Positions 1 through 8,935 of a stretch of DNA of 55,465 bases are shown here, in pieces. Positions within the stretch are counted from its first letter, which is position 1; each line of letters begins with the position of its first letter. This DNA is from an uncultured Lewinella sp. Its GTDB lineage: Bacteria; Bacteroidota; Bacteroidia; Chitinophagales; Saprospiraceae. The translations under genes were made by a program, and so were the position numbers. The stretch lies in contig CAJXOS010000024.1 in assembly GCA_913057725.1 (NCBI GenBank), forward strand, positions 1 to 55,465. Reading direction: 5' to 3'. The notes beneath the pieces are model-generated. The model was not told the origin of the DNA. It was given only the letters and a program-made list of their open reading frames with translations, and searched no databases.

Positions 1-528
1 ACCGCAGCTATCCAATTAGCGAAACGAATGGGGGCAGCTAAAGTATATGTGACGGCCTCCGCCGGAAAACATGAACTTTGCAAAAGCCTGGGTGCAGATC
101 ACTGCATAGACTATCGTAGTGTAGATTATGCGGAAGGAATTGCTAAGGTCACAGAAGGTCAAGGTGTCGATGTTTTAATCGACTTTGTGGGAGGTCCTAA
201 CTTCGCCCGAAATCTGGCATGTATGCGGGTTGATGGTCGTATTGTTATGTTGGCATTCTTGGGTGGCCCCAAAACTCCGGATGCGTTGAATCTAGCAGCG
301 ATATTACGTAAGCGAATCCATGTTATGGGTTCTACCCTACGAAGTCGCAGTAAGGATTACAAGGCCCAGCTTACTGCTGATCTTGTGGCGAAACACTGGT
401 CGGCATTTGACAATGGTGAGCTGAAGCCGATTATCGACTCTGTCTGGCCTTGGGATCAAGTGGCGAAAGCTCATACGTACATGAGTGAGAATCGCAACCA
501 GGGTAAGATGGTCCTTACTATTCCATAA
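1..528 (+). CDS. NAD(P)H:quinone oxidoreductase, MDR family (5' truncated)
   Basis: This is the C-terminal part of a zinc-independent medium-chain dehydrogenase/reductase of the PIG3/quinone oxidoreductase type. The reading frame is open from base 1, so the N-terminal GroES-like domain lies outside the window. What remains starts in the helix after the nucleotide-binding glycine motif (TAAIQLAKRMGA) and continues through the Rossmann fold (LGADHCIDYR, GVDVLIDFVGG) to the C-terminal helix (HTYMSENRNQGKMVLTIP). Family members reduce quinones or alpha,beta-unsaturated carbonyls with NADPH in the cytoplasm; the substrate cannot be read from this fragment. Its stop overlaps the 3' end of the convergent acetyltransferase gene by 11 bp. 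Confidence 0.85.
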   Translation, partial: TAAIQLAKRMGAAKVYVTASAGKHELCKSLGADHCIDYRSVDYAEGIAKVTEGQGVDVLIDFVGGPNFARNLACMRVDGRIVMLAFLGGPKTPDALNLAAILRKRIHVMGSTLRSRSKDYKAQLTADLVAKHWSAFDNGELKPIIDSVWPWDQVAKAHTYMSENRNQGKMVLTIP

Positions 529-1045
529 AGGCCCCAGGGTATTGTACAATGCCTTGAACGCCAGAAAGGCTACCTGTTTCTAGTTCGATTACCATACAAT
601 TCTCAGGAGGAGCTTCAAAGGGCAAGCTAATCCCGAAATCGGCAGTACGTCGATAGCCAAAACGTGGATAGTAGTCTTCGTGGCCCAACAGAATAATGGA
701 CTGATGCCCAAGCGTACGGGCTATATCGTGGGAAGCACGAATAAGTGCACCGCCAATACCCTGTCCCTGATGAGACGGGTGTACTGAAACAGGTGCCAAT
801 GCTAAGGAAGGGACTTCCCTTTGGCCATCCTTAATTTGAATCTTGGTAATCAAGATATGGCCAACAATTCTTCCATCGACCTCTGCCACTAACGATAGTT
901 CTGGGATGAACGCATCTGATGTTCGTAGTCGCTTTACCAATTGAGGCTCAGATTGATCACTGTAAGGAACATTAGCAAATGCAGCCTCAATCACGCTGTG
1001 GACCGCATCATAGTCCGCTGTATTCTCCTGTCTAATATGCGCCAT
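518..1045 (-). CDS. GNAT family N-acetyltransferase (YhbS-like)
   Basis: A 175-residue single-domain GNAT acetyltransferase. The acetyl-CoA binding motif A is visible as VHPSHQGQGIGGALI (about residues 92-106), preceded by the strand LALAPVSV. The following helix and the GHEDYYPRFGYRR segment match the YhbS/COG3153 group, where a Tyr-rich GHxxYYxRFGF segment is typical. It would transfer an acetyl group to a small-molecule amine or a protein; the substrate is unknown. It is convergent with the upstream oxidoreductase (11-bp 3' overlap) and is probably a single-gene unit. Confidence 0.85.
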   Translation of the reverse strand: MAHIRQENTADYDAVHSVIEAAFANVPYSDQSEPQLVKRLRTSDAFIPELSLVAEVDGRIVGHILITKIQIKDGQREVPSLALAPVSVHPSHQGQGIGGALIRASHDIARTLGHQSIILLGHEDYYPRFGYRRTADFGISLPFEAPPENCMVIELETGSLSGVQGIVQYPGAFME

Positions 1046-1065
1046 CAGCTCTCCTAAATTAGTGT

Positions 1066-1114
1066 AACAAAAACACCCAAGAGGATGTCCTCATGAAAGG
1101 ACTCCCTCTTGGGT
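1066..1114 (-). terminator. Rho-independent terminator of the tricorn-like protease gene
   Basis: A 10-bp perfect stem (acccaagagg / cctcttgggt) encloses a second small hairpin. On the minus strand it is followed by a T-rich run (gtttttgtt). It sits 26 bp after the stop of the protease gene, between that gene and the start of the acetyltransferase. Confidence 0.8.
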
Positions 1115-1139
1115 GAAAAGGTTGATTTATTCCTCAGAA

Positions 1140-4100
1140 TTATCCGCGGAAGCCATCAGGCCGTTTCCAACGAACAGGATCTGCAGGATCCTTAGGCAGT
1201 TCAAAGGTTTCTTCATCAAGAAGTCTTAATGCTTCTTGTACAGCTCGTTCCAACTGTGGATCACGCCCCTCTAGTACAGCCTTAGGGTCTTGGATAACCT
1301 CAATATCTGGAGCTACACCTTCGCCCTCAACGGCCCATTCTACATCTAAGTCGAAGAAGCCACCTCTCGGTGCTACCATCCGGCCACCATCAATGAAGCG
1401 TGGAGTATCCCAGGTGCCTACAAGACCACCCCAGGTACGCGTACCTACCAATGGGCCAATGCCCTTAGCACGGAACATGTATGGTAGTAGGTCCCCACCG
1501 GAACCCGCACGCTCATTAATGATCATCACCTTAGGGCCCCAGATGCCCGCCATTGGTGTAGTCCATGGACGACGGTCGTTGGCTTTGCTATTGAAGTAGC
1601 CAAACAGGGTACGAGACATGATATCGATCATATAATCAGCGGCTGATCCACCACCATTATTCCGTTCGTCAATTACGGCGCCTTTTTTATCCTGCTGTGC
1701 AAAGTAGTAGCGATTGAAGTAAGTAAAACCACGTCCACCAGTGTTTGGCACATAGACGTAAGCGAGCTTATTGTCGGATAACTCAGCTACGCGTCGGCGA
1801 TTCCCTTCGATCCAATCCCAGGTACGTAGTTGATTTTCGTTAGAAACGGGCTCTACAACCAATTCCCGGCTATCACTACCATCAGCATTGCTAGCAACGG
1901 TAATATAGGTAGCGCGGCCGCTTGTTTGCTCCAAGAGACGATATGGATTATCTGTACCGCTCAATGCCTGACCATTTACGACCAAGAGGTAATCCCCGGC
2001 ACTAACATCCAAGCCAGGCTGATGTAGCGGGGCCTTCACTTCTGGATTCCAGTTTTCTCCTGTATAAATCTTGGCTATTTGATAAGCACCATTAGCCGTT
2101 TCAAAGTCGCAACCAAGTAGGCCACCAGGAACTCGATCACGATCGGGCATGTCACCACCACTCACATAGGAGTGACCGATTGCAACCTCTCCACTCATAA
2201 TGTCTACCACATAGTTGAGATCGGTACGGTGGCGCACATGGTTAATCCATGGAGAATACCATTCGTACACTTTGTCCCAAGGAGCACCGTGGATATTATC
2301 GACATACAGGAAGTCGCGCATGTAACGCCAACCTTCCTTGAAGATTTGGTGATATTCCGCCTGAGGATCTAGAAGAATACGAACGTCAGAGCTCAATTTA
2401 CCATCGCCAGCTTTGGGCTTTCCTTTTGTACCGGCCAGGAACCAACTACTGCCTTTGCGGTAAACCATTTGGCTACCATCAAAATTAGTCTGAATGGCAC
2501 GAATTCCTTCCAAAAATAGCTTAGCCTCACGGTCTTCCAGACTGTATTTATGGAGATTCACTCCAGGTCCATTATCACTGCCTTCTAGTACAAGCACGCT
2601 TCCTTCTGGTCCACCGACTAAGCCGACGAAATTACCATCAACAAGGCCTAAGGGCACAATGCGTTGAGCCAATCCTTCAGTATCAATCTGAATCGACATC
2701 TCATCTTCACCTTCCTTACCCTCCTTACTTTCATCCTCGTCTTTCTTCTCTTCTTCCTCATCACTCTCCACCATAGTTGGAGACATACCATCCGAAGACA
2801 ATACCAAGCAGTAGAGGCTACGGTCTAAACCTGGGTCGTAAGAACTCATGTCCAGCCAACCTGAGTTTAGGCCATAGTTAGTACTGGCCAAGAAGTACAG
2901 GTACTTCCCACTTTGATCCCATACAGGTGTGATAACATCAGCCATCCCATCTGTAAGTTGAATTCGCTCACCGGTTTCTACCTGATAGGCGAATGCTGCC
3001 TTGAAATGGCTTTCAAGCTGACGCGCATAAGTAATCCACTTACTATCTGGCGACCAAATAGGATTCATGGCGCGATTCGGGTGTGCATAGCGATCTGTAT
3101 CTGCATTCTTGGCTTCGCCTGATGCGAGGTTCAGCACCCAAATGTTGTAATCTGTATCTGTATAAGCGATGTGCTTACCGTCAGGTGACCATACAGGTGA
3201 AAAGTAGAAAGTAGGGTTAGGCAGAGCGTAAGAACGACTGATCTTGCCGTGTTGATCCGCTACTTGCAGCTCATACTCTCCGCTCTTGTCAGAGAACCAG
3301 GCGATTTGGTCACCTTCAGGCGACCATACTGGGTAGCGATCAGCCACACCAGGGCTATTGGTCAGGTTACGCCAAGTACCCTTTTCCTTAGGTACCGTGA
3401 AGATCTCTCCACGATGTTCCATCACAACTCGCTTTCCAGTTGCAGAAACCTGCACATTCTGCCAAGCTGATCCCCTAACATCTTCCCAACGAGGACGCGC
3501 GAAGGTAAAATCGCCCTTAACCTCAATATTGAGTTGTTTATTATTTGAGCCGTCTGGGCTCATCATATGTAGGTATCCTCCCTGCTCATAAACGATTGCA
3601 TCGGAAGTAGCGTCCAGGCTCTTTACGTCAAACTGCTTATGTGATGTTACCTGTTGCTCGGCGCCAGTTGCAGGATCAAACATCCAAATGTTGCTAGCAT
3701 AATCGCGCTCTGACAAATAGTATACTTTGCCATCGCACCAAACTGGGTCTAAGTGACGCTCCTGATCTGGCTGAGGAGTACGCTGTAATTCTTTGGTCTC
3801 CATATCTACGATCCAGATCGGCATTGCCTGCCCACCACGGTAGTTGCGCCATTCGGGGTCCCAGGATGTAATTGGTGTATATGCTACGTGTTTGCCATCC
3901 GGCGAAATCTCCCCATATGCAGCTCTTGGAATACCGATAGACGTTGGCAGACCACCTTTCGTAGATACAGCGTAGAGTGTATTGGTTTGGGTAGGATGGG
4001 ATTTTCTTCCTGATCGGAAAAGAACATCCCCATCCGGCGTCCAGCCCTGAACAAAGTCACCGCCAGGGTGCCATGTTAAGCGACGAGCTTCACCACCGTC

Positions 4101-4373
4101 AGCAGGAATCAGGTATACATCGGTATTCCCGTCGTATTGAGCACTGAAGGCGATCCACTGACCATCAGGTGAAAAGTGTGGAAGCGATTCATAGCCCTCA
4201 TGTGTAGTGAGGCGAATAGCTTGGCCTCCTTCGCGGTCAACCTTCCAAAGGTCATTTGCGTAAACAAAGGCGATCTCCGTCGAGGAGACAGTTGGTTGTC
4301 GTAGAAGTTGCGTTCCTTGCGCTGCAAGCTGTATTGTAGCGGCAAGCAAGAATATTGGTAAGAAGTGTCTCAT
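1140..4373 (-). CDS. Tricorn protease homologue, S41 family, periplasmic
   Basis: A 1077-residue secreted protein. It begins with a clear Sec signal peptide (MRHFLPIFLLAATIQLAAQ). Residues ~25-520 are WD40/PD40-type beta-propeller repeats, with repeated SPDGxxIAF and WSPDGKHIAY motifs, as in tricorn. A very acidic Glu/Asp/Lys linker follows at ~537-560. After it come the tricorn core, a PDZ-like segment and the S41 serine-protease domain. GHSYVSGGD (~730) carries the presumed catalytic His and ERAGSGGD (~952-959) the presumed nucleophilic Ser. Tricorn relatives degrade oligopeptides; in Bacteroidota these long forms carry signal peptides and probably act in the periplasm. It is a single gene, divergent from the cupin and ended by its own terminator. 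Confidence 0.9.
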   Translation of the reverse strand: MRHFLPIFLLAATIQLAAQGTQLLRQPTVSSTEIAFVYANDLWKVDREGGQAIRLTTHEGYESLPHFSPDGQWIAFSAQYDGNTDVYLIPADGGEARRLTWHPGGDFVQGWTPDGDVLFRSGRKSHPTQTNTLYAVSTKGGLPTSIGIPRAAYGEISPDGKHVAYTPITSWDPEWRNYRGGQAMPIWIVDMETKELQRTPQPDQERHLDPVWCDGKVYYLSERDYASNIWMFDPATGAEQQVTSHKQFDVKSLDATSDAIVYEQGGYLHMMSPDGSNNKQLNIEVKGDFTFARPRWEDVRGSAWQNVQVSATGKRVVMEHRGEIFTVPKEKGTWRNLTNSPGVADRYPVWSPEGDQIAWFSDKSGEYELQVADQHGKISRSYALPNPTFYFSPVWSPDGKHIAYTDTDYNIWVLNLASGEAKNADTDRYAHPNRAMNPIWSPDSKWITYARQLESHFKAAFAYQVETGERIQLTDGMADVITPVWDQSGKYLYFLASTNYGLNSGWLDMSSYDPGLDRSLYCLVLSSDGMSPTMVESDEEEEKKDEDESKEGKEGEDEMSIQIDTEGLAQRIVPLGLVDGNFVGLVGGPEGSVLVLEGSDNGPGVNLHKYSLEDREAKLFLEGIRAIQTNFDGSQMVYRKGSSWFLAGTKGKPKAGDGKLSSDVRILLDPQAEYHQIFKEGWRYMRDFLYVDNIHGAPWDKVYEWYSPWINHVRHRTDLNYVVDIMSGEVAIGHSYVSGGDMPDRDRVPGGLLGCDFETANGAYQIAKIYTGENWNPEVKAPLHQPGLDVSAGDYLLVVNGQALSGTDNPYRLLEQTSGRATYITVASNADGSDSRELVVEPVSNENQLRTWDWIEGNRRRVAELSDNKLAYVYVPNTGGRGFTYFNRYYFAQQDKKGAVIDERNNGGGSAADYMIDIMSRTLFGYFNSKANDRRPWTTPMAGIWGPKVMIINERAGSGGDLLPYMFRAKGIGPLVGTRTWGGLVGTWDTPRFIDGGRMVAPRGGFFDLDVEWAVEGEGVAPDIEVIQDPKAVLEGRDPQLERAVQEALRLLDEETFELPKDPADPVRWKRPDGFRG

Positions 4374-4458
4374 AAGAATACTGTGGTTCTAGACTTTTGG
4401 TTAGTACTATCTTCGCATAAATATAGATAAAACTCTCACCCTCCAATCTTGTTCGTCT

Positions 4459-4815
4459 ATGGCTAAGCAGATCAAAACCAATGAATGCAGTGAATACTAC
4501 TTTAAAGAGCGATGTTTCATACGTGAGCTGCTAAATACGCCAACTGAACCGGGGCTATCCATTGCACAAGCCCGTGTAGAACCAGGGGTTACTACCGTAT
4601 GGCACAAGCTCAGCGGAACAGAGGTTTACTATATCTTGTCAGGGGCTGGCTTAGCTGAAGTAAATGGAGAAACATATCAAGTACGCTCTGGAGACTTGAT
4701 ACACATCTTAGCAGGTGAAGCGCAAAGAATCACGAATACTGGTGAGAATGACCTCTTATTCCTTGCAATCTGCTCCCCTAGATTCGTTCCTGAGAATTAT
4801 ACAGAGGTTGAATAG
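4459..4815 (+). CDS. Small cupin-domain protein
   Basis: A 118-residue single-domain cupin. Motif 1 is recognisable as TVWHKLSGTEVYYILSG, with the usual His and Glu ligands. Motif 2 is degenerate: the expected Pro-Gly-x-x-His has become AGEAQRITN, so the second-motif His is Gln. Metal binding, if any, would be incomplete. Function is unknown; many such proteins bind small ligands or act as minor isomerases. Its start lies 85 bp from the divergent protease gene. It is followed after 10 bp by the 3' end of the convergent pentapeptide-repeat gene. Confidence 0.75.
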   Translation: MAKQIKTNECSEYYFKERCFIRELLNTPTEPGLSIAQARVEPGVTTVWHKLSGTEVYYILSGAGLAEVNGETYQVRSGDLIHILAGEAQRITNTGENDLLFLAICSPRFVPENYTEVE

Positions 4816-4825
4816 ATGGCCTCAT

Positions 4826-5401
4826 CTAATAGTAGATATCCAGGTCATACTTTGTCAATAATCCTGGCAACCCTGCGGGAGAAAATTTGGTATTGCGAAT
4901 CAAATTTTGCTCCGGATCAATTTGAAACCCAAGGGCTGATCGGAAGTCGGCTTCTTGTAGCGTGGTATTCTCAAATACTGCTCCCGTTAAATCACTGCGT
5001 TCAAAATCAGCCTTAGTCAAATCGGCTCCTGCAAAATCAACCTCCCTTAATTGACAGTTACTAAAACGAGTCTTGGGTATGGGAAGATCAGTGAATGTCG
5101 AAAAGTCCAACCGACACTCTTCAAATTCCACTTCTAAGCGGAAGGTGCGCAAAGCAGAAAAGTGAATGCCGAGCAGTTTACAACGGATAAATTGAACAGT
5201 TTGCAGAGCAGCTTCTGTAAGAATCACGTTGCTAAGATCGCAGTCAATGAAAACTGTTTCCGTGAAACGATACCCAGATAGGTCCAGCTCGTGCAACTGA
5301 CAGCTCTCAAAGCGGCAATTATCATAAGTCCCAGCTTCCAGCGGAGTAGCATGGAAATCCTTTTGATTAAAAGTTTCGTCCTCAAAAAGGGAGTTTTGCA
5401 T
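4826..5401 (-). CDS. Pentapeptide-repeat protein
   Basis: A 191-residue protein made largely of A(D/N)LxX pentapeptide repeats. The clearest run is at residues ~118-155 (VDFAGADLTKADFERSDLTG), with looser copies earlier (LDLSGYRF, IDCDLSNVIL). Such repeats fold into a right-handed quadrilateral beta-helix. Some members (Qnr, MfpA) protect DNA gyrase, but most have no known role. I see no signal peptide or membrane segment, so it should be cytoplasmic. It resembles the short McbG/Qnr-like group in size (Qnr is about 218 residues), but sequence alone does not support a quinolone-resistance call. Confidence 0.8.
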   Translation of the reverse strand: MQNSLFEDETFNQKDFHATPLEAGTYDNCRFESCQLHELDLSGYRFTETVFIDCDLSNVILTEAALQTVQFIRCKLLGIHFSALRTFRLEVEFEECRLDFSTFTDLPIPKTRFSNCQLREVDFAGADLTKADFERSDLTGAVFENTTLQEADFRSALGFQIDPEQNLIRNTKFSPAGLPGLLTKYDLDIYY

Positions 5402-5482
5402 ACGCAGAGTTTTGCTACCGGCGTGTATCTAATTATCCGTTTCACTAATTACGTACACTGAAAGACAATTCCAAAATTTTAC

Positions 5483-5490
5483 TAACTTTG
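5483..5490 (+). promoter_or_regulatory. Candidate Bacteroidota -7 element for the small barrel gene
   Basis: taactttg matches the TAnnTTTG consensus of the primary Bacteroidota sigma factor. It lies about 150 bp before the chosen start codon. No good TTG -33 partner is visible. Confidence 0.35.
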
Positions 5491-5642
5491 CCCTATCAAC
5501 TACTACTTAGCTCACTTCTGAGCGGTACTACACTTCCTTGCTTCAAGACAGATATTTCTCGACACGCGTGGTCCTCACCACTAGCGGGTTATCTATTCCT
5601 ATTGACAACGAAACCTTATTGATTCATAAACAACCTAAAATC

Positions 5643-6158
5643 ATGACTCGTTTCCGTTTCTTTTTATTGACTATTGCCCTATGTGGCTTCGCATTACATG
5701 GTTTGCAATCGCAGACTTACCAGAAAGCTATTGGCCTACGCCTAGGCGTTCCTGTTTCTGTTTCTTACAAGCAGTTCCTGAACAATAGCAATAACGCCAT
5801 TGAAGCTTTTGTAAGTTACCGTTCTGAAAAGGTGTTCAACTATGGTTGGAGCTGGGTTGGTGTCGGTGCTGGCTATCAGGTTCACAATGACATCGCTTCT
5901 GTTGATGGTTTGGCCTGGTACTACGGCGGTGGTGCAAGCATTTACTTCTGGAGTTACGATGACGGCTTTGCTGATTTTGCTGATCAAGCGAGCCTCTCCT
6001 TTGGAATTCTAGGATTCCTTGGCCTGGATTACAAATTCGCCAACGCTCCGGTTAATGTCAGCCTCGACTGGGTACCTACCTTTTTCATCAGTGGATATGG
6101 TGATGGATTTGGTGCAGGAAATGGTGCTCTAGCAGTGCGCTACACCTTCCAAGAATAA
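5643..6158 (+). CDS. Small outer-membrane beta-barrel-like protein
   Basis: A 171-residue exported protein. I chose the ATG at 5643 because a signal peptide begins there (MTRFRFFLLTIALCG, cleavage near LQSQ). The open frame extends 105 nt upstream but that stretch does not look like an export signal. The mature part has alternating hydrophobic residues and many Gly/aromatic residues (WSWVGVGAGYQV, GFLGLDYKF, VSLDWVPTFF), ending in LAVRYTF, an aromatic-terminated last strand. This fits an 8-stranded outer-membrane barrel. No specific family or function is recognised. It is monocistronic with its own terminator. Confidence 0.7.
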   Translation: MTRFRFFLLTIALCGFALHGLQSQTYQKAIGLRLGVPVSVSYKQFLNNSNNAIEAFVSYRSEKVFNYGWSWVGVGAGYQVHNDIASVDGLAWYYGGGASIYFWSYDDGFADFADQASLSFGILGFLGLDYKFANAPVNVSLDWVPTFFISGYGDGFGAGNGALAVRYTFQE

Positions 6159-6192
6159 GAATATTCATCCCTGTGCATATCATATGACAGGT

Positions 6193-6229
6193 TCCCGGGC
6201 TTTCGGAAGAAGGCTCGGGATTTTTATTT
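6193..6229 (+). terminator. Rho-independent terminator of the small barrel gene
   Basis: Stem tcccgggct / ggctcggga (G-U pairs tolerated) with a 10-12 nt loop, followed by atttttattt. It lies 35 bp after the stop codon. Confidence 0.75.
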
Positions 6230-6259
6230 GAATGCAATATGTAGATGATGAAAAATGCC

Positions 6260-6898
6260 CTAAAATAAATCGAAGAGGTGCCCCATATCCTCCTGCTTAG
6301 TCTTGAGATAGTCGGCATTTTCTGCCTTTGGAGGAATGACAATGGGTACACGTGTAAGCACCTCAATGTTTGATTGATCTAGTGCGTTGAGCTTTTCTGG
6401 ATTGTTGGTCAGCAGATGTAATTGGCTAACCTCCAGATCTTGAAGCATAGCAACAGCAATTCCATACTGACGACCATCCACCTCTAAGCCAAGGTGAATA
6501 TTGGCATCGATAGTATTGAGACCTTGATCCTGTAGCTGATAAGCTTTCAATTTATTGATAATACCAATACCCCTACCCTCTTGTCGCAAGTACAAGAGCA
6601 TACCGCCGGCCTCCGCAATATGCTTCAGTGCATAATGTAATTGCTCACCGCAATCACATCGCTTCGATCCAAACAAATCGCCAGTAATGCATTCCGAATG
6701 CAAACGCACAAGTGTTGGCTTTCCTGGTTCGAAATCTTCGTGTACCAGGGCCAGATGAGGCATCCATTCCTCTTCACTCTCGGCATAAGCAAGCATATGA
6801 AAGTTGCCCCAGGGTGTGGGGATTAATGCTTGTGCCTGCCGTGAAATCCTGTGTTCTGACATGCTCGGACGGGTAATAATTTCCGCTTTCAGCTCCAT
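6260..6898 (-). CDS. ribA: GTP cyclohydrolase II
   Basis: Catalyses the first committed step of riboflavin synthesis: GTP to 2,5-diamino-6-ribosylamino-4(3H)-pyrimidinone 5'-phosphate, formate and diphosphate. The 212-residue protein has the full set of family motifs: VRLHSECITGDLFGSKRCDC with the C-x10-C-x-C zinc ligands, LYLRQEGRGIGI with the catalytic Arg region, and the C-terminal TNNPEKLNAL segment. It is a stand-alone RibA, not the RibBA bifunctional form common in many bacteria, so the DHBP synthase must be encoded elsewhere. It is preceded by a plausible promoter and stands alone on the minus strand. Confidence 0.95.
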   Translation of the reverse strand: MELKAEIITRPSMSEHRISRQAQALIPTPWGNFHMLAYAESEEEWMPHLALVHEDFEPGKPTLVRLHSECITGDLFGSKRCDCGEQLHYALKHIAEAGGMLLYLRQEGRGIGIINKLKAYQLQDQGLNTIDANIHLGLEVDGRQYGIAVAMLQDLEVSQLHLLTNNPEKLNALDQSNIEVLTRVPIVIPPKAENADYLKTKQEDMGHLFDLF

Positions 6899-6908
6899 AT
6901 AAGATGCG

Positions 6909-6940
6909 CAAAGGTACTTAAAACAAACTGCTCATAGCAA
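6909..6940 (-). promoter_or_regulatory. Bacteroidota promoter for ribA
   Basis: On the minus strand TACCTTTG (6909-6916) matches the -7 consensus TAnnTTTG. A TTG at 6938-6940 lies 21 bp further upstream as -33. The predicted start of transcription is very close to the ATG, giving a short leader. Confidence 0.55.
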
Positions 6941-6984
6941 CAAGCACAAAGGGGCTTTGGTTGTTAGAACTTACGACATAAAAC

Positions 6985-7017
6985 AAAATACCCGCTAAGC
7001 AGGTCAGCGGGTATTTT
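6985..7017 (-). terminator. Terminator of the OmpA/TSP3 gene
   Basis: Perfect stem aaaatacccgct / agcgggtatttt with a 9-nt loop, 28 bp downstream of the OmpA-family gene. Because A and T runs flank the GC core on both sides it could work in either direction. Confidence 0.75.
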
Positions 7018-7044
7018 GTAATTCACTATAAAGCAAACTTGTTA

Positions 7045-8517
7045 CTAGTAACCGTTGATCTCGCGACGGTTCAATCCAGCTGGAGGATCCATCTCAAAAT
7101 CAGAAGCACCAGCCACGCGGAACTCTACGCGACGGTTCATGAAACTGCCACCAGCAGGTACGAGTGCCTCCTCTTGTCCTTTGTATTGTAGAACTAGTCG
7201 ACCACGACCAATTCCATGTGTATTTACCAAATGGTTGGCAATAGCTGCCGAGCGCTGGAAACTTAGGTTTTCGTTGTAAGCCTCTGGCCCAGTCTGGTCA
7301 GTATGTCCAATGATCAACAGGCGAATCTCAGGATTAGCCTTTAACATTCGGGCAATGCTAGACAGTGTACCGTAGTCTGAGTACTTAATGGTATAGCTAT
7401 CCACACCAAAGTGAATCATTGGCAAGAACCATTCAGCTACGTTGTTCTTTGGCTCTGTTAGACCGTACTTGTTCAACGTTTCGTCAATCATCTCCTGTAC
7501 GCGCTCCTCGGTTACACCGCCACCACCTTGGCCTCCGCCAATTGGGTTAACGACAACGCCATCCTCATTTACACGCTCTCCGGCACGAGGTGGGTAGTAA
7601 GGTTCAATATCCTTATAATCAGGTACACCGTCCTTATCACTGTCTAAGGTCCGACCTTTTGTATCTACAGGAACATCGGCTGGAGTGTCTGGCTCTTGGT
7701 CAATGGCATCGATGACACCATCCTGGTCCGTATCCGCTAAAGCTTCATCCTGACGGCGCTTTACAGCATCAATACTGGCCATAATACCGTCACCCAAACC
7801 TCCCCAATACAATGGCTCGCTACGGCTAGCAGCATTACCGATATTGAAGTTCATTACGAGACTCGTCCAGTTTAAAATATCGCCAGCAACAGAGCGGTCA
7901 CCCTGGTTGCCTTCTCGATTAGCTCCATCAAGCAGGTCATTACGGGTACCAAATAAACCAAATGCTTGATGTTCAATACCAACATTCATCTTATTACTCA
8001 GTCGGAAGGAAATCCCTGCACCAGCAGCTGCATGAAGAGCTGATGAACGTTCAACAGTACCTGTACGAGGAATTCCCTGGACAGTGCCCGGTGATTTGAA
8101 ATCTACTTCATATGAATTGAACCCTGCACCAACCATGGCGTAGAGGTCAACTTTTTTCTTAGGACGATCTAAACGAACGTTGTTTAGGCTAAACACTCCA
8201 AATAGTGTTCCTGAGGTCCAACTATTATCAAATTCCCAGAGGTTATCACCTCCACGGCCCCGGCCATTCGCGGACCCCATTGTGAGATCAAGACGGAGTG
8301 AAAAAAGGTAATCAGTGGCCTTACGAATATGTAGACCGTAGCCGTAACCAAATTCACGGTCAACTTCACCGGCTACGAACATGTAGCCACCTTGTACACC
8401 CACCTCTAACATATCTTTGGGTTTAGAGGTAGGAGCAGAAGGAGTAACTCCTTGGGCTTGAGTGGTAAAGAATGCAAGTACAAGAAGGGCGGAAAGGATT
8501 AGTTTAATTTTCTTCAT
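7045..8517 (-). CDS. OmpA-family outer-membrane protein with TSP3 repeats
   Basis: A 490-residue envelope protein. The start at 8517 is chosen because the signal peptide begins there (MKKIKLILSALLVLAFFTTQAQ); an in-frame ATG 33 nt upstream is less likely. Residues ~35-230 form a predicted beta-barrel. Two Asp-rich thrombospondin type 3 calcium-binding repeats follow (DTDQDGVIDAID, DSDKDGVPDYKD; ~250-300). The C-terminal OmpA/MotB domain (~370-480) has the peptidoglycan-binding core IIGHTDQTGPEAYNENLS and NRRVEFRV. The role is structural: anchoring the outer membrane to peptidoglycan. It has its own terminator. Confidence 0.9.
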   Translation of the reverse strand: MKKIKLILSALLVLAFFTTQAQGVTPSAPTSKPKDMLEVGVQGGYMFVAGEVDREFGYGYGLHIRKATDYLFSLRLDLTMGSANGRGRGGDNLWEFDNSWTSGTLFGVFSLNNVRLDRPKKKVDLYAMVGAGFNSYEVDFKSPGTVQGIPRTGTVERSSALHAAAGAGISFRLSNKMNVGIEHQAFGLFGTRNDLLDGANREGNQGDRSVAGDILNWTSLVMNFNIGNAASRSEPLYWGGLGDGIMASIDAVKRRQDEALADTDQDGVIDAIDQEPDTPADVPVDTKGRTLDSDKDGVPDYKDIEPYYPPRAGERVNEDGVVVNPIGGGQGGGGVTEERVQEMIDETLNKYGLTEPKNNVAEWFLPMIHFGVDSYTIKYSDYGTLSSIARMLKANPEIRLLIIGHTDQTGPEAYNENLSFQRSAAIANHLVNTHGIGRGRLVLQYKGQEEALVPAGGSFMNRRVEFRVAGASDFEMDPPAGLNRREINGY

Positions 8518-8935
8518 CGTAGGGGTAGTTGAAATCAAGTCCATGTTCAAGGGTCTTGTTTTTGGGAAAATAGAAAAGGCCTGACCATCACGGTCGAGCC
8601 TAACGTGCTTTATCTTCAGTCAACTTGGTCCAAACTTTGTGTAGTTTTTGGGTAAACACTTAGATAAGCCTACGGCCTACCTGTGTCGTTTGTTGCAGTA
8701 AAGATATTGTTAATTTCCGTCCACAACCAAAAATTGGGCCAAAAAAGCCTGATTTGAGCACTTCAAAACCCGATCAGTTATTTCTATGGACGCATTATCT
8801 GTTTGAAAGTAACGAATTGCTATTCACATCCGCTGCATTATTACAAGCTTCAAAAGACGTCAAGTTTCAAAAAAATATAGGTCTAGAACGTACACCCTAC
8901 GTCCTAGACCTATGATTTCTTTGAATACAAAAGGA
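8518..8935. other. Non-coding interval between dehydrogenase and OmpA genes
   Basis: About 418 bp without a credible gene. The left end holds the terminator of the dehydrogenase gene. The rest should include the promoter of the OmpA gene on the minus strand, but I see no convincing TAnnTTTG match there, nor a conserved RNA. Confidence 0.5.
8868..8913 (-). terminator. Terminator of the glutamate/leucine dehydrogenase gene
   Basis: Long stem ataggtctagaacgta / tacgtcctagacctat (one mismatch), followed on the minus strand by atttttttg. It lies 23 bp past the stop codon. Confidence 0.8.

Noticed and set aside
4826..5401. Qnr-type quinolone resistance protein
   Set aside because: Only the general pentapeptide-repeat pattern is visible; nothing specific to Qnr can be shown.
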